A stretch of 19,181 nt of DNA from Chitinophaga pinensis (lineage in GTDB: Bacteria; Bacteroidota; Bacteroidia; NS11-12g; UBA9320): assembly GCA_945890595.1 (NCBI GenBank), contig CAMDCQ010000020.1:1-19181 (forward strand), read 5' to 3'. The position numbers were made by a program, and so were the translations under genes. This document shows, one piece after another, positions 1 to 6,304 of the stretch (the stretch's first letter is position 1; each line of letters opens with the position of its first letter). The notes under the pieces were generated by a model that was given only the letters and a program-made list of their open reading frames with translations, made no database searches and was not told the DNA's origin.

Positions 1-76
1 CTGTAAACGATAGCTGGTAGATACTAGCTAGTAAAAGCAATACGGTTACTATTTGGACGAATCCTTTATTATTCAT
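1..76 (-). CDS. secDF: Protein translocase subunit SecDF, N-terminus only (cut by window edge)
   Basis: A reading frame starts with ATG at 76..74 on the minus strand and runs off the left edge, giving 25 residues beginning MNNKGFVQIVTVLLLLASIY and continuing QLSFT. This N-terminus, NKG followed by one hydrophobic helix ending in a Y-x-LSFT motif, is characteristic of the fused SecD-SecF proteins of Bacteroidota. SecDF is an inner-membrane RND-type protein that uses the proton-motive force to pull exported proteins through SecYEG; the visible part is its first transmembrane helix. A phylum-type promoter lies 47 bases upstream, so the gene probably has its own transcription start instead of depending on the uridine kinase gene behind it. 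The identification rests on a short stretch seen by eye. Confidence 0.75.
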   Translation of the reverse strand, partial: MNNKGFVQIVTVLLLLASIYQLSFT

Positions 77-122
77 TATATCTATTCTTGGGTTAGATTA
101 TTTGCAAAAATTTCAAAGGCTG

Positions 123-153
123 CAAAAGTAAATTTATTCACTTAACTTCACAA
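123..153 (-). promoter_or_regulatory. Bacteroidota-type promoter for secDF
   Basis: Read on the minus strand there is TTG (153..151), 20 bases, then TACTTTTG (130..123). This matches the Bacteroidota sigma factor pattern TTG-N19-21-TAnnTTTG. It lies 46 bases before the secDF ATG. Confidence 0.6.
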
Positions 154-169
154 TAATTCTTTGTAGGAT

Positions 170-208
170 GGTTTAAGTTCTTTTTAAGTCATCCTGTTGG
201 CTTAAACC
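170..208. repeat. 8-bp inverted repeat between udk and secDF
   Basis: GGTTTAAG at 170-177 is mirrored exactly by CTTAAACC at 201-208. A second overlapping pair is AGGATG (165-170) and CATCCT (190-195), so two alternative hairpins compete for the same bases. No T-run follows on either strand, so it does not look like an intrinsic terminator. It lies just past the udk stop codon and just upstream of the secDF promoter, where it could affect udk mRNA stability or act as a protein site. Function is unknown. Confidence 0.4.
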
Positions 209-216
209 TTGCCTTC

Positions 217-843
217 TTATTTGGTTATTACTTCGTTAAATTTTTGAATAATTTGCTTTAAGCAAGCATCAAAATTAGTATTGTTTTTTATAATGTAATC
301 AGCTGTTTCTTTATGCGGCTTTAAGAATTCTGAGTAAGCTGGCTTTACATGATTTTCCCATTGATACAAAACCTCTTCTTCTTTCATCCCCCGCTCTACG
401 GTATCTCGACTTAGCCTCCTTTGCAGGGTGATATCATCGTCAGCATCAATATATAATCTATAATCATACATTTTATTTAGTCCTTTATCTGCGTAAACAA
501 ATAGCCCTTCTACAAGAATAATGGGGGCCGGATTATAAACGATTTCTTTGGGAAAAACATCCGGATTGTTAAAGGTGTATTCTATCATTCTAACTGACTT
601 ACCTTTTAATAAAGCACGTAAATCTTTTTTGATACGATTAAAATCAATTCCCGTAGGATGATCAAAATTCACTACACCGTTGGCATCTCTCATTTGTTCT
701 GATAAACCCTTGTAGTAATTATCTTGGGTGATAACACACACCTTATCCGCACCAAATTCTTCGCTCAACTTACGAATAAATGTCGTTTTACCTGAGGCAC
801 TTCCTCCTGCTAAACCCACTAAAAATGACGGCGAACTACTCAC
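217..843 (-). CDS. udk: Uridine kinase
   Basis: This 208-residue cytoplasmic P-loop kinase would phosphorylate uridine and cytidine to UMP and CMP with ATP or GTP, in pyrimidine salvage. A Walker A motif GGSASGKT is at residues 13-20. It is followed by the DNYYKG segment near 42, the family motif FDHPTG near 61, and a hydrophobic strand ending ILVEGLFVY around 109-117. The length is normal for Udk. The start is uncertain: GTG at 843 gives MSSSPSFLVG, but the only good Shine-Dalgarno-like AGGAG (868..864) is 20 bases away. The frame stays open upstream and includes an ATT codon (852..850) at 11 bases from it. GTG is kept because the kinase fold begins right after it. No convincing promoter was found in the 219-base divergent spacer on this strand. 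Confidence 0.93.
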   Translation of the reverse strand: MSSSPSFLVGLAGGSASGKTTFIRKLSEEFGADKVCVITQDNYYKGLSEQMRDANGVVNFDHPTGIDFNRIKKDLRALLKGKSVRMIEYTFNNPDVFPKEIVYNPAPIILVEGLFVYADKGLNKMYDYRLYIDADDDITLQRRLSRDTVERGMKEEEVLYQWENHVKPAYSEFLKPHKETADYIIKNNTNFDACLKQIIQKFNEVITK

Positions 844-1009
844 GGTGCGAATGTATGTGAATTCTCCTTTTGTCCCTATTTAACACCAATTAAAAACAGT
901 ATAAACCTGAATTTACGTCACTCCTATACTTTCATCCCTTTCTTACCAATTAAGATTTAGGCTTTCATATTTAAAGTAAGAAAACAATAACGCTGGTTAA
1001 TCCATAAAC

Positions 1010-1062
1010 GTGCGAACTTACTTTTACCCTAATTTTGTGGTACAACTATTTATTGTTCGCAC
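1010..1062. promoter_or_regulatory. 8-bp inverted repeat GTGCGAAC/GTTCGCAC flanking a promoter box
   Basis: GTGCGAAC (1010-1017) and its exact reverse complement GTTCGCAC (1055-1062) bracket the -7 box of the downstream gene. The second arm touches its ATG. Seven bases of the same motif (TTCGCAC read on the minus strand, 851..845) also lie just before the GTG of the divergent uridine kinase gene. The arrangement suits an operator or an RNA hairpin closing over the start codon. Neither is demonstrated. Confidence 0.4.
1030..1037 (+). promoter_or_regulatory. -7 promoter box TAATTTTG
   Basis: TAATTTTG fits the Bacteroidota -7 consensus TAnnTTTG and lies 25 bases before the ATG at 1063. No TTG is found at the usual distance upstream, so the promoter is either weak, helped by an activator, or wrongly called. 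Confidence 0.45.
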
Positions 1063-2976
1063 ATGTCAGGAATACTTGCCGAATTTATACGATACTCTAA
1101 AGCAGGCTTGCTACTCACTATGCTCTTTTTTGTGCAATGCACTGCTCAAATGAGTGAATGCAAGCTGACAGATACGGATATGTTTACACGAATGAGCGGA
1201 CCACCGCTTACCGATAAATACGGAGAGATAAGCAGCCTAAAAGTAGTATACGACTACCAAACTAAAAGCATCTACTATATTAATAATCACCGCTATAAAT
1301 TGCACCACGAGTTTTGTAACTATTTGCGAGGATACGAGCAAGATTTAGCCACTTTTAACCGGCTAAATTATGGTGCAGATAGCCAAAGACAATACTTACT
1401 TGGGAATATTAACTACGTGAAATCTATGGATAAATATGCCTTAGAGCTTTCTCCAACAGATCAAATGCCGATATCCTCACTGGTCTTTTTCTACCATAAA
1501 ATAGTGGAGAGTAGTTTTATGGGAAAAGACCTTACTGTACTCTTAAATAACACACGACTCCTGGCGATGAAAGTAGAATTAACGTCCTTCTTCTCTGTTA
1601 TGTTACCTTCAGAAGTTTATAAAAACGTGCACTACCAAGGCATAAGTAAATATACGGGATTTGGCACCATTCGATTTATAGACAATCTAGAGAAAAACCA
1701 TGAACCTCTCCACCCTACGGACATTTTAGTGTTAAAGCACACACCACTTACATTGCCACGTGTAGCTGGGATAATTGTTTCAGAATTGCAAACTCCACTG
1801 AGCCACCTCACTATTTTAGGCCAAAATCGCAAAATACCTATAAGCGCTCTGAAAGGTGCTTTTGATAAGGCAACCATCCGACAATGGAATGGTAAGCTGG
1901 TCCAATATGAGGTAAGGTCAGATTCATTTTCCATTCAACAGATAAGTCAATTACCCCAAACATCTATCTCCAATGCTAAGATTAAATTACAAGCGTGTTT
2001 AACTAAAAACACCTTACTAGATATAGATTTCGTTACCCGAAACTCCAGTAAAGATGTGGGGAATAAGGCTGCTAATTTTGGAGTGCTTTATCACTTGAGT
2101 AAAAAATACGATTTCAAAACACCTGAAGGGGCATTCGCTATTCCGTTTTATTTCTACGACCAACACCTAAAGAGCAGCGGCGCTCAAGCACTTTTAAACA
2201 CCTTGATTGCAAACCCATTGTGGTCTGAAGCAAAAATAAAAGAAACCTTATCCGAAATTCGAAAACAGATTAAGGAAGGCCCCGTAAATACCAAACTCTT
2301 ATCCGAAGTAAAACAAAGAATGGCATCAGATCCTTTGTATAATTCAATGCGGTTCCGATCTTCAACCAATGCCGAAGATGCATTGGGTTTTTCTGGGGCT
2401 GGACTGTACGTTTCTAAAACTGGAAGTTTGACCGACACAACTAAATCCATAGAGAAAGCGATTAAAGATGTGTGGGCCAGCCTATGGTCTTATGCCGCAT
2501 TCATGGAGCGCAGTTATTACAAAATAGATCAAAGCAAGGTGTATATGGGCGTTCTTGTGCATCGTAACTTCCCTAACGAAGCTGTAAATGGAGTAGCAAT
2601 CACCAAGAATATTTACCGAGAGGGCAACCATGGCTTTGTCGTAAATGCGCAATTAGGGGAAGAAAGTGTAGTGCGACCTACAGCTGGTGTTACTTGCGAT
2701 CAGTTTATTTGTTTCCCTCCATCTGATGCTAGTCTCTATACTAATAAAACTATAATTGACATTCTAACCACTTCTAGTTTAACCAATGGTGCTCTTGTAA
2801 TGACAGAAAAAGAAATCAAGCATCTGGCTAATCAGCTAGAGCATATCAAGCGATACTATGCCTTGCGCCATATGATGGGCGGCAGTTATTTAGATTTTGG
2901 TTTGGATTTAGAGTTCAAGCTACAAGGGCCAAAAAGAGAGTTGTATATCAAGCAAGTAAGACTATACAACGACTAG
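1063..2976 (+). CDS. Exported PEP/pyruvate-binding-domain protein with glucan, water dikinase-like domain order (putative lipoprotein)
   Basis: This 637-residue protein starts with a basic stretch and a hydrophobic segment (15-25) ending at Cys26 (FFVQC), which could be a lipobox with an unusual Gln before the cysteine. Residues 215-285 resemble the phosphohistidine swivel of PEP-utilising enzymes. VAGIIVSELQ is followed by LSHLTILGQNRKIPI, with His248 at the place of the phosphorylated histidine. Residues 330-637 look like the PPDK_N ATP-grasp domain: GNKAANFG (333-340), RFRSSTNAEDALGFSGAG (430-447), a core strand VYMGVLVH (493-500), an LGEESV segment near 531, the metal-site-like DLEF (615-618) and a terminal YIKQVRL strand. 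Swivel before ATP domain is the order of plant glucan, water dikinases, not of PEP synthase. Residues 35-210 match nothing I recognise. Substrate unknown; an ATP-dependent enzyme outside the cytoplasm would be odd. Confidence 0.72.
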   Translation: MSGILAEFIRYSKAGLLLTMLFFVQCTAQMSECKLTDTDMFTRMSGPPLTDKYGEISSLKVVYDYQTKSIYYINNHRYKLHHEFCNYLRGYEQDLATFNRLNYGADSQRQYLLGNINYVKSMDKYALELSPTDQMPISSLVFFYHKIVESSFMGKDLTVLLNNTRLLAMKVELTSFFSVMLPSEVYKNVHYQGISKYTGFGTIRFIDNLEKNHEPLHPTDILVLKHTPLTLPRVAGIIVSELQTPLSHLTILGQNRKIPISALKGAFDKATIRQWNGKLVQYEVRSDSFSIQQISQLPQTSISNAKIKLQACLTKNTLLDIDFVTRNSSKDVGNKAANFGVLYHLSKKYDFKTPEGAFAIPFYFYDQHLKSSGAQALLNTLIANPLWSEAKIKETLSEIRKQIKEGPVNTKLLSEVKQRMASDPLYNSMRFRSSTNAEDALGFSGAGLYVSKTGSLTDTTKSIEKAIKDVWASLWSYAAFMERSYYKIDQSKVYMGVLVHRNFPNEAVNGVAITKNIYREGNHGFVVNAQLGEESVVRPTAGVTCDQFICFPPSDASLYTNKTIIDILTTSSLTNGALVMTEKEIKHLANQLEHIKRYYALRHMMGGSYLDFGLDLEFKLQGPKRELYIKQVRLYND

Positions 2977-3045
2977 GTTTTTAGGCAAATTTGATTCATT
3001 ACCGATAAACGTCGAATTATTTCGATTAAACGCAATAAAAACGCC

Positions 3046-3073
3046 GGAAACTATTTTGCGGTTTAAAGTTTCC
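3046..3073. promoter_or_regulatory. Candidate TetR-family operator over the efflux promoter
   Basis: GGAAACT (3046-3052) and AGTTTCC (3067-3073) form a perfect 7-bp inverted repeat with a 14-base spacer. It overlaps the TTG element and most of the spacer of the promoter that drives the regulator and pump genes. That is where a TetR-type repressor commonly binds to block its own operon. A second small palindrome, TCGAA-TTAT-TTCGA, lies upstream at 3012-3025 and could be an additional site. Confidence 0.45.
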
Positions 3074-3086
3074 TGAGTTTTCTTTG
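3056..3086 (+). promoter_or_regulatory. Promoter of the tetR-tolC-adaptor-RND operon
   Basis: TTG (3056-3058), 20 bases, then TTTCTTTG (3079-3086) gives the Bacteroidota promoter layout with one mismatch (T for A) in the -7 box. The box ends on the TTG codon at 3084-3086. Transcription would therefore begin near 3092, after that codon, which argues for a later translation start of the regulator. Confidence 0.5.
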
Positions 3087-3095
3087 CGGCGCATT

Positions 3096-3713
3096 TTGGA
3101 CGAAGCACAAAAGATATTAATGGGAGCCCTAGAGCTTTTTATGCGAATAGGCGTAAAAAGTGTAAGTATGGACGATCTTGCTCGTGAACTTGGTATTAGC
3201 AAAAAAACCATTTACAAACATTTTTCGGATAAACGAGAACTTATTGCTTCAGTAATGAAAGCAGAAATAGCAAATGATGTAAAGTCAAGTAACGAATGCT
3301 ATAGTTCTCATGAAAATGCAGTTCAAAAAATGATTAATATCAGTCGTCATGTAAGTCGCCAACACAAAGACATTAACCCAACGGTGATATATGATTTACA
3401 AAAATACTATCCTGCCGAGTGGGGTCTTTTAGATAAACACCGGACGGAGTTTGTGCAAGATCTTATAGCCAGGAATGTACAAGAAGGTCAAACAGAAGGC
3501 TTCTATCGCGAAGACTTAAACCCACAAACCGTATCATCCATGTATGCAACCTTGATACAGGGCATGATGCAGCAACTAGCTTCCAAGGACAATACCTTTA
3601 AATTTAAAACCCTGCACTTAGAGATGGTTAGTTATCACTTAAATGGGATTTGCACGGATGCAGGAAGAGAATATTTACAACAACACATAACCGAAATAAC
3701 AAACGACCAATGA
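3096..3713 (+). CDS. TetR/AcrR-family transcriptional regulator
   Basis: This DNA-binding repressor is the first gene of an efflux operon, so it probably controls the pump in response to a ligand. The N-terminal helix-turn-helix is clear: KILMGALELF, then SVSMDDLARELGISKKTIYK and HFSDKRELI, which is the TetR signature. The C-terminal part is helical and divergent, as expected of the ligand pocket and dimer surface. About 205 residues is the usual size. The start is a choice. The frame opens with TTG at 3084 (nine residues before the KILMG helix), but that codon lies inside the likely -7 box. TTG at 3096 (MDEAQKILMG) keeps helix 1 intact and falls downstream of the predicted transcript start. 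The only early ATG (3120) would cut into helix 1. The stop overlaps the next ATG as ATGA. Confidence 0.88.
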   Translation: MDEAQKILMGALELFMRIGVKSVSMDDLARELGISKKTIYKHFSDKRELIASVMKAEIANDVKSSNECYSSHENAVQKMINISRHVSRQHKDINPTVIYDLQKYYPAEWGLLDKHRTEFVQDLIARNVQEGQTEGFYREDLNPQTVSSMYATLIQGMMQQLASKDNTFKFKTLHLEMVSYHLNGICTDAGREYLQQHITEITNDQ

Positions 3714-5032
3714 GATATATACTATCTTTTACCCTCGCAATCACAGCATTTTTTGGAGTTGCACAACAAACACCAAAATTATCACTAAGTATAGACGAAG
3801 CGATTGCTCTCGCCAAGGCCAACAATGTAGCGTTAAAAAACGCTCAGTTAGACATCGATTTTGCCAATAGCCAAGTAAACGAGATCAAATCACAAGGGCT
3901 TCCACAGGTAAGTGGTAGTGCAAGCTTTGCGCACACCTATCAAATACCTACACAACTTATTCCTGGAGATTTCATAGGGCAGCCAGGCACCGTTATACCC
4001 GTACAATTTGGCGTTCCTTTTAATGTAAATGCAGGAATAGGTGTGAGACAACTCCTATTTGACGGAACTTTTTTCTTAGGACTAAAAGCAGCGTCAGAGT
4101 TTGTTAATATTAGCAGACTAAGCGCATCATCATCCGAGATTGAAGTAAAAGAAAGTGTTATCAAAGCCTATTACATGGCGCTAATTTCTGACGAAAATCT
4201 AATCCAGCTTGAGGCAAGTTGGAAAAACATTCAGAAAGTAAAAGAAGAAACACAAGCCATGTATAACGAAGGTTTTGCCGAAAAACTCGATGTAGACCGA
4301 ATTACCTTATCCGCAGCCAACTTAGAACTTAGCATTAGCCAGCTTCAGAACCAAGCTAAACTTGCCAGGCAATTACTTTTAAACAGTGTAGGGGTCGACT
4401 TAAACCAAGAACTTGTTCTAACCTCTGCCTTACCGAATGATAATTCAATAGACTTAATCGCCGAAGCATTTGACCCTAACAATAGAATTGAGATGAAACT
4501 ATTGAACCAACAGCAAGCGCTTAACGAGCTTGACCTTAAACGTTACAAAGTAGGATATCTGCCCAGCTTATACGGTAACTTCTCTTATGGAACCAGCACT
4601 TTTGCTTCTAAAGGTCAATTTGGAGATTTAGGAAATGACTGGTATGCCAATGGTACTTATAGTTTGGGATTAAGCCTTCCTATTTTTGATGGTTTTTATA
4701 AAAAAGCAAAAGTCGATCAAGCGAAAATCCAAATCAACAAAACCGAAAATACTAAAAAACAAGCTACACTTGGCATGAACTTACAAGTAAGCCAAGCCAA
4801 AACAAATTATGCCAATGCGCTAAAAGGCCTAGAAATTCAGAAAAAAAGTCAAGCACTTGCTGAATCTATTTTTAGCACAACTTCTATCAAATTTAAAGAA
4901 GGTTTAGGAAGCAGTTTTGAAATGATCAATGCGGAGAACGAGCTAACACAGGCTAAGACCAACTATCTCAACGCTCTATATAATCTAAATGTAGCCAAAA
5001 TCGACTTTGACAAAGCCTTAGGAAATCTATAA
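3710..5032 (+). CDS. TolC-family outer-membrane efflux protein
   Basis: The product is the outer-membrane channel of the tripartite pump encoded here. The start ATG at 3710 overlaps the regulator stop (ATGA) and gives a proper signal peptide, MRYILSFTLAITAFFGVAQQ, for a 440-residue protein. The open frame extends 20 codons further upstream, but those residues (MHGCRKR...) lie inside the regulator gene and would spoil the signal peptide. The mature protein begins with the family pattern LSLSIDEAIALAKANNVALKNAQLDIDFANSQ. It shows the internal duplication of two outer-membrane-efflux repeats: long helices around 145-230 and 350-435, with beta segments such as QLLFDG and GLSLPIFDGF that form the barrel strands. 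The C-terminal Q-A-x-x-x-Y-x-N-A-L repeats (YANALKGLEIQ, YLNALYNLN) are typical. Which compound is exported is not evident. Confidence 0.92.
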   Translation: MRYILSFTLAITAFFGVAQQTPKLSLSIDEAIALAKANNVALKNAQLDIDFANSQVNEIKSQGLPQVSGSASFAHTYQIPTQLIPGDFIGQPGTVIPVQFGVPFNVNAGIGVRQLLFDGTFFLGLKAASEFVNISRLSASSSEIEVKESVIKAYYMALISDENLIQLEASWKNIQKVKEETQAMYNEGFAEKLDVDRITLSAANLELSISQLQNQAKLARQLLLNSVGVDLNQELVLTSALPNDNSIDLIAEAFDPNNRIEMKLLNQQQALNELDLKRYKVGYLPSLYGNFSYGTSTFASKGQFGDLGNDWYANGTYSLGLSLPIFDGFYKKAKVDQAKIQINKTENTKKQATLGMNLQVSQAKTNYANALKGLEIQKKSQALAESIFSTTSIKFKEGLGSSFEMINAENELTQAKTNYLNALYNLNVAKIDFDKALGNL

Positions 5033-5068
5033 TTATAATTCGTACCCAAAAAACACTAAAATAAATCA

Positions 5069-6211
5069 ATGAAAAATACACTATTCATACTCTCGCTAGT
5101 AACTCTTATTTCGGCTTGCGGCGGTAAAACTGAAAATGGCTTGGATGCTAAACGAGCAGAACTTGAAGCTCTAAATGCCGAAATGAATACCCTACAAGAA
5201 GCTATTGCCAAAGTGAAAGGGGAAATAGACCTATTAGATACAGCCGCTCGTACAAATGCAATTGCAGTAATGGCGCTGGAAATAAATAAAGGTGGATTTA
5301 AAAATTCTTTTCAAATACAAGGTCTTGTTGAATCGGACCAAAACGTACTCGTAAGTCCAGAGGTACCTGCGCGCATTCTTAAAATACTAGTAAAAGAAGG
5401 ACAACATGTAAACAAGGGTCAAATAATAGCCAACCTGGATGGTTCTGTAGCAAGTTCTCAAATAGCTGAGCTGGAAGGCGCTCTTGGTTTAGCCAAACTT
5501 AACTTTGAAAAAACAGAGAAGCTTTGGAAACAAAAAATAGGCAGTGAAATGCAATACCTCCAAGCTAAAAATCAATTTGACAATTTACAAAATAGTATAA
5601 AAACAGCTCGTACGCAATTGGGCAAATACTCGCTGCGCTCGCCCATCAGTGGCACTGTAGACGAACTTATGATTAATGAAGGCGAGATAGCTGGTGGCAT
5701 GACTAGCGGACCCGTTGCCCGCATCATTAATTTAGCAGACATACAAGTAAAAGCAAATGTGTCTGAAAGTTATCTCGGTAAACTACAAAAAGGCCAATCT
5801 GTAGACTTAAGCTTCCCTTCAATTGGGCTGACTATGACAGAGAAAATTTCTTCAGTGAGTAATGTTGTAGATGCAAGCAACAGAACGTTTGTCATATACG
5901 TGGAGCCAAGCAAGAACCTAGACAAATTAAGACCAAACCTACTAGCCATGGTAACTGCTTATGATTTTGATAATTCTAATGCCATTGTTGTGCCTACTAA
6001 ATTGGTTAGAAATGACGGAAAACAGCATTTTGTGTATACCATTAAAACGAATGGTGGCAAGAAAACAGTAGAGAAACGTTACATAGAAATAGCGCAACAA
6101 TTCCCGAGTGAAACCGTAGTAAAATCTGGACTAGAAACCGGCGACTTGGTAATCACAGAAGGAGTAAATAGCGTGATTGTAGGTGATGAGGTAAAAATCA
6201 TTACACAATAA
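5069..6211 (+). CDS. RND efflux periplasmic adaptor (membrane fusion protein), lipoprotein
   Basis: This 380-residue adaptor would link the RND transporter to the TolC-like channel across the periplasm. It has a lipoprotein signal with lipobox ISAC at residues 14-17 (Cys17), followed by GGK. Residues 25-60 form an acidic coiled coil ahead of the usual domains, a common addition in Bacteroidota adaptors. The barrel-sandwich (lipoyl-like) halves are visible as VSPEVPARILKILVKEGQHV (95-114) and LRSPISGTVDELMINEGEI (189-207). They are separated by a helical hairpin (about 128-185). A beta-barrel domain and membrane-proximal domain follow to the end (VVKSGLETGDLVITEGVNSV). It lies 36 bases after the TolC gene and 93 bases before the transporter gene, without a terminator in between. 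Confidence 0.93.
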   Translation: MKNTLFILSLVTLISACGGKTENGLDAKRAELEALNAEMNTLQEAIAKVKGEIDLLDTAARTNAIAVMALEINKGGFKNSFQIQGLVESDQNVLVSPEVPARILKILVKEGQHVNKGQIIANLDGSVASSQIAELEGALGLAKLNFEKTEKLWKQKIGSEMQYLQAKNQFDNLQNSIKTARTQLGKYSLRSPISGTVDELMINEGEIAGGMTSGPVARIINLADIQVKANVSESYLGKLQKGQSVDLSFPSIGLTMTEKISSVSNVVDASNRTFVIYVEPSKNLDKLRPNLLAMVTAYDFDNSNAIVVPTKLVRNDGKQHFVYTIKTNGGKKTVEKRYIEIAQQFPSETVVKSGLETGDLVITEGVNSVIVGDEVKIITQ

Positions 6212-6304
6212 AATTTTTGATTTTAGATTACAAAGAGAGAGAGTATACCGCAATGGGGAAGTATTTAAATCTAACTGCATAGCGTACATCATCATTTAAA
6301 AAAC

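Noticed and set aside
3650..3709. Twenty-codon upstream extension of the TolC-like gene
   Set aside because: It lies within the TetR-family gene, encodes a basic segment that would disrupt the signal peptide, and the ATGA overlap at 3710 is the natural start.
6254..6283. Nine-codon frame ATG..TAG before the RND gene as a leader peptide
   Set aside because: There is no attenuator-like hairpin or codon bias after it, and frames this short are expected by chance.
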